Notes: generated by a model not told the origin, from the letters alone. Numbered from the stretch's first letter, positions 1-8,563 are shown. The stretch: DNA of 64,000 bases from JBEEJL01 sp043744215 (GCA_043744215.1 JAYTVC010000014.1:32149-96148), one strand, 5' to 3'. Translations and numbers: made by a program.

Positions 1-40
1 CATCTGCAAGAACGAGGATGGCGGGGACGGTGGACGGCAC
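1..40 (-). CDS. carA: Carbamoyl-phosphate synthase small subunit, N-terminal fragment
   Basis: Only the first 13 codons are inside the window. Read leftwards from a GTG at 40 they give MPSTVPAILVLAD, which resembles the usual CarA start (a short lead, then LVL-DGT). A GGAG Shine-Dalgarno at 47-50 lies 6 bases before the GTG and settles the start. CarA is the glutaminase subunit supplying ammonia for carbamoyl phosphate in arginine and pyrimidine synthesis. Its position downstream of dapB on the same strand fits the frequent proteobacterial dapB-carA linkage. The call rests on a short stretch plus context. Confidence 0.7.
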   Translation of the reverse strand, partial: MPSTVPAILVLAD

Positions 41-178
41 GGAAAACTCCAGAAAACTGCGCAAATTCAAGGTACAAAAAATGCGGGAAAGATTTTTGTC
101 TTCCCCGCGCTATTTTGAGTTCGAATTATAGCGCAAACGCAGCGCACGTTCAATGCGCATTTTCAATTTGCGTGGAGA

Positions 179-1195
179 TTATTGGCTCGGCAAACCCAAC
201 AACGATACATCGCCCGTTTGCACCGCTTTCAAAATCAGCTGTCGCACCCGTTGCACCTCATTGCGATCGGCATCGCTATCGAGGTTGTCAAGAATTTGTT
301 TACTGACATTCGGCGCGGCGCATCGGTTCTGGTCGATGCAAGCGCTGACCCAACTGACGGAATCGCGCGTGCAATCGGCACCCAAATCGCAGGCAACCAT
401 GCGCGCGGCCGCATCGACAACCTCGTAACTGATGGGCTGATTGCCCAGGCCCAACAGCATGTAATCGAGGCCGGGGCGCTGCAACAGCGAAGCCATTTCG
501 GCTATGGCGTAAGGGTCCTGCGCCTTCAATACGCCGCCAACTGTTTTGGCAATATCGGCGTCGGAATATTTATCATCGATGAGCACGCCGAGTGACGCGC
601 GCGCCTTCACATCGCCCTGCTGTACGGCGGCTTCTTTTAATGCACCCAGTTCGCGCAGCGTTTCTTTTACAGGCCGCGTTTCCAAACCATTACAGCGACT
701 TTGCAAAATTTTGAATGCCTCAGTGCGGTCAGCCAATTCTTTACCTTCCGCGCTCCACTGATAAAAATTATCTGCGGATTCGTAGGTTTTTCCCTGCGGG
801 TTTTTGGCAAAGCGCACACAGATTTCCAGCGCATTGGCCACCCAGAATTTGAAACCGGGCGATGGGTTGTTGCGATATTTTTCGTAAAACGCCTTGAGGT
901 CGCGGGCCCGTTGAAACTCCAGCGCGACGGCCATCTCCGGCGCCAGCAGTTTTTCCGACGCAGGATTTTTCTCGACGTTTGCACGCGATGGCGCATCGAC
1001 CGGTTGCGCCAATTTCGCCTCCGACTCTTTTGCGGAAGGCGAAAGTGGTTCCGTTCTACTATCGGCGGCGGTGGAAGAAGCTGAAACTTTTGGGCGAAGA
1101 GTAGACGCGGAATGTTGATCAAAAGGATAGTACAACAAGACGCCAGCGATGGCTAAAATACTGATAATAATCAAATAGATAGCGTATTTCTGCAC
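179..1195 (-). CDS. Hypothetical membrane-anchored protein
   Basis: A 338-residue protein of unknown function. Residues 4-23 form one hydrophobic N-terminal helix with a short positive lead, so it is probably anchored in the inner membrane with the rest in the periplasm. A low-complexity Ser/Ala/Pro/Glu linker follows (about residues 30-85), then a mostly helical domain with several Cys residues. No catalytic motif was recognised. It lies between dapB and carA on the same strand, 30 bases after dapB, so co-transcription is likely. Its membrane helix is encoded by one copy of the AT28 repeat. Confidence 0.8.
   Translation of the reverse strand: MQKYAIYLIIISILAIAGVLLYYPFDQHSASTLRPKVSASSTAADSRTEPLSPSAKESEAKLAQPVDAPSRANVEKNPASEKLLAPEMAVALEFQRARDLKAFYEKYRNNPSPGFKFWVANALEICVRFAKNPQGKTYESADNFYQWSAEGKELADRTEAFKILQSRCNGLETRPVKETLRELGALKEAAVQQGDVKARASLGVLIDDKYSDADIAKTVGGVLKAQDPYAIAEMASLLQRPGLDYMLLGLGNQPISYEVVDAAARMVACDLGADCTRDSVSWVSACIDQNRCAAPNVSKQILDNLDSDADRNEVQRVRQLILKAVQTGDVSLLGLPSQ
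1155..1182 (-). repeat. AT28 repeat copy at the 5' end of the membrane-anchored unknown
   Basis: Contains TTGATTATTATCAGTATTTT on the complementary strand; only the first positions diverge (CTATCT instead of GTAACT). It encodes much of the N-terminal membrane helix. Confidence 0.75.
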
Positions 1196-1225
1196 AGCGG
1201 CTTATGCGCGGATCTTTGCGCGATG

Positions 1226-2032
1226 TCAGCGCAAGCCCAACACGTCTTGCATATCGTAGAGCCCGTTCTTTTTATTGGCTAAAAATTTTGCCGCGCGAAG
1301 CGCGCCTTGTGCGAACGTCGCGCGGCTGCTGGCTTTGTGGGTGATCTCGATGCGCTCGCCGATGCCGGCGAACAGCGCGGTGTGGTCACCCACAATATCG
1401 CCGCCACGCACGGTGGCAAAGCCGATGGTGGATGGCTTGCGTTCACCCGTGACGCCCTCGCGTCCATAAACGGCGCAATCTTTTAACGAACGGCCCAAGC
1501 TGTTTGCGATGACTTCACCCATGCCCAGCGCGGTGCCTGATGGCGCATCCACTTTATGGCGATGGTGGGCTTCGATGATTTCGATGTCATAACCTTCGTT
1601 CAAAACCTTGGCGGCTATTTCAAGCAACTTGAACGTCACGTTCACGCCGACGCTCATGTTAGGCGCGAAAACAATGGCGATGTCTTTGGACGCATCGCGG
1701 ATAATATTTTTTTGTTCGTCACTAAAACCTGTGGTGCCAATCACCGCCTTCACACTTTTCGCACGACAAACCGCGAGATGCGCCAGTGTGCCTTCGGGGC
1801 GGGTGAAGTCGATCAGCATATGGCTGGCAGCCAGGGCGGCATTCACATCGGCAGAAATTTTTACGCCGGATGTGCCGCCGTTAAATGCCAGTGCATCCAG
1901 CCCGATGAATTCGCTGCCGGGCATTTCAAGCGCTGCGCCAAGGCGCATATCGGCATCGGCCTCGATGCTTTCGATCAGCGCACGGCCCATGCGGCCGCCG
2001 CTGCCGGCGATACAGATATTTATTGCGCTCAT
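1226..2032 (-). CDS. dapB: 4-hydroxy-tetrahydrodipicolinate reductase
   Basis: DapB reduces hydroxy-tetrahydrodipicolinate with NAD(P)H in the diaminopimelate/lysine pathway in the cytoplasm. The 268-residue length is standard. The N-terminal Rossmann motif AGSGGRMG is at residues 9-16, and the substrate-binding signature EAHHRHKVDAPSGTA, with catalytic His and Lys, is at 154-168. The start overlaps the bamE stop in an ATGA arrangement, so the two genes are translationally coupled. Confidence 0.97.
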   Translation of the reverse strand: MSAINICIAGSGGRMGRALIESIEADADMRLGAALEMPGSEFIGLDALAFNGGTSGVKISADVNAALAASHMLIDFTRPEGTLAHLAVCRAKSVKAVIGTTGFSDEQKNIIRDASKDIAIVFAPNMSVGVNVTFKLLEIAAKVLNEGYDIEIIEAHHRHKVDAPSGTALGMGEVIANSLGRSLKDCAVYGREGVTGERKPSTIGFATVRGGDIVGDHTALFAGIGERIEITHKASSRATFAQGALRAAKFLANKKNGLYDMQDVLGLR

Positions 2033-2373
2033 TGCTTTAAGCCTGGCTCTGCCGTTGCCAGGCCTTCGCCTTCGATGCGCTTCAATAGGTCGCTTTCAAA
2101 ATACAGCGACAACTTGTGCTCTTCTTTTACGCTCCAGCCTTTACGCATGCGATACAAATAATCCCAGCGGTCGGCGTGATACACGTCGGTCAGCAAAGGT
2201 GTGCCGAGCAGATTTTTCACTTCGTTGCGGCTCATGCCGGGCTTGAGTTTGGCAACGGTTTCCTGCGGGACAATATTGCCCTGCTGAATGTCAATTTTAT
2301 AAGGGGTAAGATAGCTACAGGCCGACAATAAAAATGCGAGGCCTAATGAAAAAAATAAATTAAAGGTGCGCAT
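2029..2373 (-). CDS. bamE: Outer membrane assembly lipoprotein BamE
   Basis: A 114-residue lipoprotein of the BamE/SmpA/OmlA family, an accessory part of the BAM complex that inserts beta-barrel proteins. A signal peptide ends in the lipobox LLSAC (Cys about residue 19). The mature part has the family features QGN, LKPGMSRNEV, LLGTPLL and DRWDYLYR. It is divergent from fur, an arrangement common in proteobacteria, and overlaps dapB by four bases. Confidence 0.95.
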   Translation of the reverse strand: MRTFNLFFSLGLAFLLSACSYLTPYKIDIQQGNIVPQETVAKLKPGMSRNEVKNLLGTPLLTDVYHADRWDYLYRMRKGWSVKEEHKLSLYFESDLLKRIEGEGLATAEPGLKQ

Positions 2374-2475
2374 GGGTGTTTTCCAATGAAATCATCAGGC
2401 GCCATTATAGCTTGCGCGGAAGGCTTGGGACAGATGGCGGCTTAACGTTCGCGGCAGGATGTGGTACAAAGACAT

Positions 2476-2901
2476 ATGAGCAACCCAAACGATCTCAAAA
2501 ACATCGGCCTCAAGGCCACGCTGCCGCGCCTGAAGGTGCTGAATTTATTTGAGCAAAGCGAAGTGCGCCACCTCACGGCTGAAGATGTATTCCGGCTGCT
2601 GGGCAACGACGGCATCGACATCGGCCTCGCCACCGTCTATCGTGTGCTCACGCAATTCGAGCAAGCCGGATTATTGTCGCGCCACCACTTTGAAAGCGGC
2701 AAGGCGGTATATGAATTAAACCAGGGCGGCCATCACGATCACCTGGTGTGCCTGCAATGCGGGCGGGTGGAAGAATTTTACGACGCGGAAATCGAGCGGC
2801 GTCAAAACAAAATCGCCAGCGAGCGGGGCTTTGCCATCCACGACCACTCGCTGCATATTTACGCCGATTGCACCAAGCCGTCGTGCCCACACAAAACCTG
2901 A
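2476..2901 (+). CDS. fur: Ferric uptake regulator Fur
   Basis: A 141-residue Fur repressor, which represses iron-uptake genes when bound to Fe(II). An N-terminal winged helix (GLKATLPRLKVL, then LATVYRVL with the recognition helix, about residues 11-60) is followed by the metal-binding dimerisation domain. HHDH is at 86-89, the CXXC zinc pair at 92-95 and a second Cys pair at 132 and 137. The ATG at 2476 is chosen because MSNPNDLKNIGLKATLPR matches known Fur starts; a GTG 15 bases upstream is in frame but less likely. Confidence 0.96.
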   Translation: MSNPNDLKNIGLKATLPRLKVLNLFEQSEVRHLTAEDVFRLLGNDGIDIGLATVYRVLTQFEQAGLLSRHHFESGKAVYELNQGGHHDHLVCLQCGRVEEFYDAEIERRQNKIASERGFAIHDHSLHIYADCTKPSCPHKT

Positions 2902-2991
2902 GCATCATGCTGGCTTGTCATCACATTTGCTGTAGCGACGTTAATGCCGGAAGCTGTTTCCCCTTAACAAATTTTTTACAGGAACACCAAC

Positions 2992-3393
2992 ATGACTGTT
3001 GATTTTCGTTTGCTGCTGCGCTCACTGCTGCTTGCCACCACGCTTATAGTTGTATGCGGCCAGGCGTCAGCGTATGAAGCGCCCTCGGGGCTGCGCAAAT
3101 TATTCGGCTCCTCCGACAGCGCCACCCTAACCGTCAGCCAGCTTCCCGGTGAAGCGCAAGACACGCTCAAGCTGATCAAACAAAAGGGGCCCTTCCCTTA
3201 TAGCCGCGATGGCGTCGTATTCAGCAACCGCGAAAAACGCCTGCCCAAACAAGCGCGCGGCTATTATCATGAATACACCGTCAAAACCCCCGGCGCGCGC
3301 AATCGCGGCGCGCGGCGCATCATCGCCGGCAACGCCGGCGAATACTATTACACCGACGACCATTACGATTCCTTCAAACAGATTAAGGAGTAA
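2992..3393 (+). CDS. Secreted guanyl-specific ribonuclease (N1/T1/barnase family)
   Basis: A 133-residue protein with a signal peptide cleaved after about residue 27 (ASA), so it is exported. The mature part matches the microbial RNase family: GPFPYSRDGVVFSNREKRLP, then HEYTV with the catalytic Glu, GARRII with the catalytic Arg, and YYTDDHYDSF with the catalytic His. Such enzymes cleave RNA after guanosine. The gene after it, 3 bases downstream, encodes a barstar-type inhibitor, the usual guard against self-toxicity. Whether it serves in competition or nutrition cannot be told. Confidence 0.9.
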   Translation: MTVDFRLLLRSLLLATTLIVVCGQASAYEAPSGLRKLFGSSDSATLTVSQLPGEAQDTLKLIKQKGPFPYSRDGVVFSNREKRLPKQARGYYHEYTVKTPGARNRGARRIIAGNAGEYYYTDDHYDSFKQIKE

Positions 3394-3396
3394 GCC

Positions 3397-3834
3397 TTGA
3401 AGACGCTGAAATCTTTATTGGCAGAAAAAAAACACGGCGGCGTATATCAACTCACCTCCGCCGCCGCCCATTCTGAAATTGAAAAAGCCGCCAAGGCCGC
3501 GAAGTTCGCCTACTTCCACATCGAAGGCAAAAAGATCGAGAAAAAAGAACAATTTCTCAATCACGCCTCCGTCGCCATGCACTTCCCCGAATATTTTGGC
3601 GACAACTGGGATGCGTTCGAAGATTGCCTCACCGACCTCTCATGGCAAGATGCGCCGGGTTACGTGATTCTGTTCGACCACTACGACGCCATGGCCGCCC
3701 ACGCCCACGGCCAATTCGAAACCGCGCTGGAAGTATTCCAAAGCGCAGTTGAATTCTGGGAAGAACAAAGCAAAGTCATGATCGTATTACTGCGAGGCAA
3801 ACCGTTACTGGAAGATGTTGAAAAAATCGGTTGA
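3397..3834 (+). CDS. Barstar-family ribonuclease inhibitor
   Basis: A 145-residue cytoplasmic protein of the barstar family. The central signature is HFPEYFGDNWDAFEDCLTDL; the helix carrying the acidic residues of this motif plugs the RNase active site in the barnase-barstar complex. There is no signal peptide, as expected for an intracellular antidote. The start is a TTG at 3397, decided by a strong AAGGAG at 3385-3390 that overlaps the end of the RNase gene. The C-terminal part is longer than in classical barstar (about 90 residues). It is co-transcribed with the RNase and ends at the hairpin at 3883-3906. Confidence 0.92.
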   Translation: MKTLKSLLAEKKHGGVYQLTSAAAHSEIEKAAKAAKFAYFHIEGKKIEKKEQFLNHASVAMHFPEYFGDNWDAFEDCLTDLSWQDAPGYVILFDHYDAMAAHAHGQFETALEVFQSAVEFWEEQSKVMIVLLRGKPLLEDVEKIG

Positions 3835-3882
3835 AATTTTTATTTAAAAAATAGCTTACTTTTTTTTGCGAACTCTCCAAAC

Positions 3883-3906
3883 AAAACCCCGCCGAAGCGG
3901 GGTTTT
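3883..3906. terminator. Bidirectional rho-independent terminator
   Basis: A perfect 10-bp stem AAAACCCCGC / GCGGGGTTTT with a CGAA tetraloop, running into T-rich sequence on both strands. It lies between the convergent barstar gene and the VPLPA-CTERM gene and can serve both. Confidence 0.9.
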
Positions 3907-3932
3907 TATTTTGCTCGAATTTGTGTGAGGAA

Positions 3933-4451
3933 TTACTGAGGCACACGGTCACGGCGTGAAATGCCGACGAGGCCAAGCAGGCCGATGCCTAACAGCCACA
4001 CAGCCGGCGGCAAAGGGTCATCGCCGGTACGGCTCGATTTATCCTGCACCGATGCGATGAGCGGGGTGGCGACGAACGCATTCACCAGGCGCGTGCCCAA
4101 TACTTCTTGCGGCGCGCTATTGAGTTTCGTCGGCTTCGGCGTTGCCACATCCTCGCGTTGGGAGTTTTTCTTCCCGAGATTTTCAAGCTCTGCTGGCGCG
4201 GCGAGTTTGAGCGACAGCGCGGGGCCGTTTTCCAGATTCGCCAATGGCGAGGGTGTGACCAGCGGCGAAAAAGTGACGACGGGTGCGCTCTCGCGCAACA
4301 AGGCGCGCGCATTTTGCGGTGTGATGGTGGTGATATCGGTAATAGGCAAAGGCTTGGCAGAAGAATCGGCCACAAAGGGGCTGACGCTGGCAGCATGCAC
4401 GGACGCAGCAGCGAAGCACAGAGATAACAGGAATATTTTGATGTGACGCAT
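3933..4451 (-). CDS. VPLPA-CTERM (PEP-CTERM-like) sorted surface protein
   Basis: A 172-residue secreted protein of unknown function. The N-terminal signal peptide (MRHIKIFLLSLCFAAASVHA) is followed by a low-complexity Pro/Ser/Thr/Leu-rich middle. The end carries a sorting tail: DPLPPAVWLLG, a hydrophobic helix, then an SRRDR basic end. This matches the VPLPA variant of PEP-CTERM tails, recognised by an exosortase in bacteria making exopolysaccharide or biofilm. No exosortase is in the window. An in-frame ATG six codons upstream (4469) is possible; the chosen start gives the cleaner signal peptide. Confidence 0.75.
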   Translation of the reverse strand: MRHIKIFLLSLCFAAASVHAASVSPFVADSSAKPLPITDITTITPQNARALLRESAPVVTFSPLVTPSPLANLENGPALSLKLAAPAELENLGKKNSQREDVATPKPTKLNSAPQEVLGTRLVNAFVATPLIASVQDKSSRTGDDPLPPAVWLLGIGLLGLVGISRRDRVPQ

Positions 4452-4596
4452 AGTTCGAAACGCTCGCATGAACTGAACGAAGGGCGCATGCCCCTCTACT
4501 TGTATATAGCCGGATTATTTCAGCATGGAGCAATCAGCACAGGTAGGGAGTGATGGGGTAAACACTGTATATTTCGTCGTAATAACCCTACATATT

Positions 4597-4612
4597 GTTG
4601 TTTGTAAACAAC
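4597..4612. promoter_or_regulatory. Perfect inverted repeat upstream of the VPLPA-CTERM gene
   Basis: GTTGTTT-GT-AAACAAC is a perfect 7-bp inverted repeat with a 2-base centre, about 150 bases upstream of the VPLPA-CTERM gene. Further TGTAAAC-like words lie nearby (about 4556 and 4613). It looks like a regulator binding site; the regulator is unknown. Confidence 0.4.
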
Positions 4613-4671
4613 TGTAAACCATTGAGTGTGGTATTTAAGCAGCTTGCTTGAGAAATACAGCGGGCCTGTAT

Positions 4672-5388
4672 TCAGGCATGCCGAGGGCAGATTATTTGTA
4701 ACTTATTGATTATATTGATATTTTTTACGCAAATATGGGTGCCGTAAGCCAGCACTTCGACGCCGCATTTCAATGCATCACGCAATGTTTTACCGTACAC
4801 CGCATCAATCTCATCGGCCGGCCGCACTTGCTCTACATCATCCCGCTGTACGCAAAACACCAACACCGCGCGATGGCCCGCTTGCACCACGGCCATTAAT
4901 TCACGCAAATGTTTGCTGCCCCGCTTGCTCACCGCATCGGGGAACAACGCGATGCCATCGCTCACAGCCGCCGTGACATTTTTTACTTCGACAAAACATT
5001 GTTCGCCGTTTGATTTGCTCAGCAGCAAATCGACGCGGCTATTTTCTGCGCCAAATTTTACTTCGCGTTTTATTTCTGCGTAACCTTGCAGCGGATGGAT
5101 GATGCCGTTTGCTATCGCTTCTTCCACCAAACGATTGGGCAATGAGGTGTTGATGCCGACGAGCGTATCGCCGACTTCGATCAACTCCCAGGTATGCGCA
5201 TATTTTCTGTCAGGGTTTTCCGACTGCGATAGCCACACGCGGCTGCCAGGCTCGCACACGCCCATCATCGAGCCGGTGTTGGGACAATGGGCGGTGAGGG
5301 TGCTGCCGTCGGCCAATTGCACATCGGCAAGAAAGCGTTTATAGCGTTTGATCAGCCGGGCTTCAATCAACGGCGATGCAAATTTCAT
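4672..5388 (-). CDS. sfsA: SfsA-family DNA-binding protein / nuclease-fold protein
   Basis: A 238-residue SfsA (sugar fermentation stimulation) protein. Family marks are YKRFLADVQL (about 16-25), AHCPNTGSMMG (33-43), YAEIKREVKFG, SRVDLLL and CFVEVKNVT with the nuclease-fold Asp/Glu/Lys set, and FPDAVSKRGSKHLREL. The original E. coli phenotype concerned maltose genes; the biochemical role is not settled. The start overlaps the putA stop (ATGA). The last 17 residues, rich in Asn/Ile, are unlike the normal family end and are encoded by an AT28 repeat copy. Confidence 0.93.
   Translation of the reverse strand: MKFASPLIEARLIKRYKRFLADVQLADGSTLTAHCPNTGSMMGVCEPGSRVWLSQSENPDRKYAHTWELIEVGDTLVGINTSLPNRLVEEAIANGIIHPLQGYAEIKREVKFGAENSRVDLLLSKSNGEQCFVEVKNVTAAVSDGIALFPDAVSKRGSKHLRELMAVVQAGHRAVLVFCVQRDDVEQVRPADEIDAVYGKTLRDALKCGVEVLAYGTHICVKNINIINKLQIICPRHA
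4698..4725 (+). repeat. AT28 repeat copy in sfsA 3' end
   Basis: AT28 is a working name for a 28-bp directional motif. Its left part reads GTAACTATTTGATTAT and its right part, directly after, reads ATTGAATATTTT. This copy differs at only a few positions. It lies inside sfsA and encodes its atypical C-terminus. Confidence 0.8.
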
Positions 5389-8300
5389 GCAGCGCCTTGG
5401 TCGGAAAGCAAACTCGCATTGCCGCCGACCGCAGCGGTATTGATGGTCACGGTGCGCTCGGTGGCGAAGCGGAATAAGTAATGGGGGCCGCCCGCTTTCG
5501 GTCCGGTGCCCGACAATCCTTCGCCACCGAAAGGTTGCACGCCAACGACCGCACCAATCATGTTGCGGTTTACATAAAGGTTGCCGACTTTGGCTTTGGC
5601 TGAAATAAATTCAATCGTGTCGTCGATGCGGCTGTGAATGCCCAAGGTGAGACCATATTGTAACTTATTGATTTCATTTAATATTTTAGCCATATCTTTC
5701 GATGCAAAACGAACCACATGCAACACGGGGCCGAACACTTCGCCTTCGAGTTCATCAAGACTTTTTAATTCATAAACACACGGCGCGAAAAAATTTCCGT
5801 TTGCGCAATCGGCGGGCAAAGTCATTTCGCACATCATTTTTGCCGACTGGCGCATTTTTTTCTGGTGGTTTTGCAGCATCGACAACGCATCGGCATCAAT
5901 CACCGGGCCGATGTCGGTGGTAAGTTGCGCAGGGTCGCCGATAACCAGCTCTTGCATGGCCCCTTGTAATATATGCAGCACGCGGTCGGCAATTTCCTCC
6001 TGCAAAAATAATACGCGACACGCCGAACAGCGCTGACCCGCGCTGTTGAATGCGGAGGCAATAACATCATTCACGACTTGTTCGGGCAAGGCGGAGCTAT
6101 CGGCAATCATCACATTCACGCCGCCGGTTTCGGCAATGAATGGAATAATCGCGCCGCCGCGCGCGGCGAGCGAACGGTTAATCGCCTGCGCCGTTGCTGT
6201 CGAGCCGGTGAACACTACGCCATGGGTGCGCACATCATTTACCAGCGCCGCGCCGATAATTTCGCCGGGGCCGGGCAAGACACACAGCACAGCTTTCGGA
6301 ATGCCCGCCTCGTGCAAAAGTCTTGCTACCAAGCAGGCAATCAAGGGCGTTTGTTCAGCGGGCTTGGCGATGACTGCGTTACCCGCCGCCAGTGCGGCAG
6401 CCATCTGCCCGACAAAAATCGCCAGCGGAAAATTCCATGGGCTGATGCAAACGAATACGCCGCGCCCATGCAGCGACAAGGCATTTGATTCTCCCGTTGG
6501 GCCTTTAAGCACATCCGGTGCAGCAAAATGTTTACGTGCTTGCAACGCGTAGTAGCGGCAAAAATCCGCCGCTTCGCGCAACTCGGACAACGCATCGCCG
6601 TGCGTCTTGCCCGCCTCGCGGATGAGCAATGCCATTAACTCAGCGCGATGGGCTTCGATTAAATCGGCGGCGCGGTCAAGGTAGTCGGCGCGCGTTATGG
6701 CGGGCGTGGCGTTCCAATTCGGCGCGGCGGCGGTAGCTATGTTTAACGCCAAATCCACATCTTGTAGCGAAGCATCAACGACGCTACCGGTTTTGCGCCG
6801 CCGATCTGCCGGATCGCTCACCTCGTGCGATGAATCTTTACTCGGCTCGCCATTGATCATCGGCGCGGCGTACCAGTGTGCGCTTGCCAAAAAATTTTCC
6901 ATACTTTGCTTTAATACTTTCAATTGACTAACGTCCGCAAAACTCAAGCCCGCAGAATTTTTTCGATCAGGCTGATACAAATTTTGCGGCGCAGGTATCG
7001 TCGGATGAGCAATGGTTTTCAGAGCGCGCACCGCCGCGACGGGGTCGGCGACCACTTGTTCCACCGACGTGGCTTCATCGGCAATACGATTCACGAACGA
7101 GGTATTCGCGCCGTTCTCCAACAAACGTCGAACCAGATAAGGCAACAAATCCGCATGCACGCCAACGGGTGCATAGACGCGACAAGTGAGCGAATTATCT
7201 TTCAGCACTTCGCCATAAAGTGATTCGCCCATGCCGTGCAAACGCTGAAACTCGAAGTCGCGGCGGGATTGCGCGAGTTCCAATATCGAAGCAATCGTCT
7301 GCGCGTTATGGGTGGCGAATTGCGCATAAAATGCCTGCGCATCATTGAGCAATAATTTTGCGCACGCTATATACGCCACATCGGTGTTCACTTTGCGCGT
7401 GTAAACGGGATAGCCGGCGAGGCCCTGCATTTGCGCGCGCTTGATTTCTGTATCCCAATACGCGCCCTTCACCAAACGCACGGGAATGCGTTTTGCATTT
7501 TGCGTCGCGTGTTGTGCAAGCCACGCTATCACATGGGGCGCACGCTTTTGATAGGCTTGCACAGCGAGACCGAAACTGTTCCAATCCGCCAATTGAGAAT
7601 TGCTAAAAATATCAATATAAACAGATAGTTGCAAATCAAGGCGTTCAGCCTCCTCTGCATCAATGGTGATACCAATTCCTGCCTGCCGCGCTTGCTCGCA
7701 CAAAGCCAACACGCGCGGCACGAGTTCGCGCATCACGCGATTTTTTTGCAGCGGCTCGAAGCGCGGATGCAGCGCAGAGAGTTTGACGGAAATGCTTGGC
7801 GCGGCAAAAATATCGGTTTTATTTTTTGAATGCTTTGCAACAACCTCAATCGCATTTGAGTAAGCAGCAAAATATTTCTCTGCGTCATCGCTTGTCAGCG
7901 CCGCTTCACCCAGCATGTCGAACGAATATCGATAACGTGCGCTATCCTTGTCCGCGCTGCGCTTTACCGCCCGCTCGATGTCGTGCCCCATGACAAATTG
8001 TTCCGCCATAATGCCCATCGCGGCACGGATGGCTTGCCGCGCGACAGGCTCGGTCAGGCGCGTAAATAATTTTTCTATTTTTGAGATTGCATCGGTCGGC
8101 GCAGGGGCCTGGTCAGACAATCTTCCCTGCAACAGCATGCCCCAGGTCGAAGCATTCACCAGCCACGAATCACTCTGGCCCACATGCTGCTTCCAATTGC
8201 CCTGCGAAAATTTGTCGCGAATCAACGCATCCGCCGTCGCCGCATCAGGAATGCGCAGCAGCGCCTCGGCCACGCACATCAGCAACACGCCCTCATGCGT

Positions 8301-8522
8301 GGATAGATCGTATTGGTGCAAAAACGATTCGATGCCGGTGATTTTGCGCCCGCGTACGGCATTTACCAAAGCCACCGCGCGCGCGGTAATCTGCAACGAA
8401 GTTTCAGCGTCAACCTGTGCCTGCAGGATTAATTTTTGTACGCACTCGGTTTCGTCGGCGATAAAAAACGAATTGATATCCGCCAGTACCATTTCCTCCC
8501 CGCTCCCGAATCGCGTCATCAT
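5385..8522 (-). CDS. putA: Bifunctional proline dehydrogenase / glutamate-semialdehyde dehydrogenase
   Basis: PutA oxidises proline to glutamate in two steps, passing electrons to the quinone pool through FAD and then reducing NAD+. The protein is 1045 residues. The N-terminal half is the proline dehydrogenase barrel (RLVKGAYWDTEIKRAQ, RLHGMGESLY, RVYAPVG, RRLLENGANTSFV); the C-terminal half is the aldehyde dehydrogenase (FISPWNFP-like CISPWNFPLA, ETGGVN, GQRCSACR with the catalytic Cys near 832, QPFGGEGLSGTGPKAGG). The length fits the short class that lacks the N-terminal ribbon-helix-helix repressor domain and extra C-terminal domain of E. coli PutA. The ATG at 8522, with GAGAG upstream, is preferred to the longer frame that overlaps the next gene. 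Two AT28 copies lie inside. Confidence 0.96.
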   Translation of the reverse strand: MMTRFGSGEEMVLADINSFFIADETECVQKLILQAQVDAETSLQITARAVALVNAVRGRKITGIESFLHQYDLSTHEGVLLMCVAEALLRIPDAATADALIRDKFSQGNWKQHVGQSDSWLVNASTWGMLLQGRLSDQAPAPTDAISKIEKLFTRLTEPVARQAIRAAMGIMAEQFVMGHDIERAVKRSADKDSARYRYSFDMLGEAALTSDDAEKYFAAYSNAIEVVAKHSKNKTDIFAAPSISVKLSALHPRFEPLQKNRVMRELVPRVLALCEQARQAGIGITIDAEEAERLDLQLSVYIDIFSNSQLADWNSFGLAVQAYQKRAPHVIAWLAQHATQNAKRIPVRLVKGAYWDTEIKRAQMQGLAGYPVYTRKVNTDVAYIACAKLLLNDAQAFYAQFATHNAQTIASILELAQSRRDFEFQRLHGMGESLYGEVLKDNSLTCRVYAPVGVHADLLPYLVRRLLENGANTSFVNRIADEATSVEQVVADPVAAVRALKTIAHPTIPAPQNLYQPDRKNSAGLSFADVSQLKVLKQSMENFLASAHWYAAPMINGEPSKDSSHEVSDPADRRRKTGSVVDASLQDVDLALNIATAAAPNWNATPAITRADYLDRAADLIEAHRAELMALLIREAGKTHGDALSELREAADFCRYYALQARKHFAAPDVLKGPTGESNALSLHGRGVFVCISPWNFPLAIFVGQMAAALAAGNAVIAKPAEQTPLIACLVARLLHEAGIPKAVLCVLPGPGEIIGAALVNDVRTHGVVFTGSTATAQAINRSLAARGGAIIPFIAETGGVNVMIADSSALPEQVVNDVIASAFNSAGQRCSACRVLFLQEEIADRVLHILQGAMQELVIGDPAQLTTDIGPVIDADALSMLQNHQKKMRQSAKMMCEMTLPADCANGNFFAPCVYELKSLDELEGEVFGPVLHVVRFASKDMAKILNEINKLQYGLTLGIHSRIDDTIEFISAKAKVGNLYVNRNMIGAVVGVQPFGGEGLSGTGPKAGGPHYLFRFATERTVTINTAAVGGNASLLSDQGAA
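5660..5687 (+). repeat. AT28 repeat copy inside putA (C-terminal part)
   Basis: Retains GTAACTTATTGATTT and the TTTAATATTTT end. On the coding strand it encodes KILNEINKLQY, placing INKLQ just before the conserved YGLTLG motif of the aldehyde dehydrogenase domain. Confidence 0.75.
7605..7632 (-). repeat. AT28 repeat copy inside putA (proline dehydrogenase part)
   Basis: About 22 of 28 positions match the consensus. It encodes part of the LQLSVYIDIFSNSQL stretch and is markedly AT-rich against its neighbours. Confidence 0.65.
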
Positions 8523-8563
8523 CGTACTCTCGCAAGAATATGCAGCACGGGCTACATTATCAG

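Noticed and set aside
3838..3866. A further AT28 copy after the barstar gene
   Set aside because: Only the right end (AATAGCTTAC) resembles the motif; the core TTGATTAT is missing.
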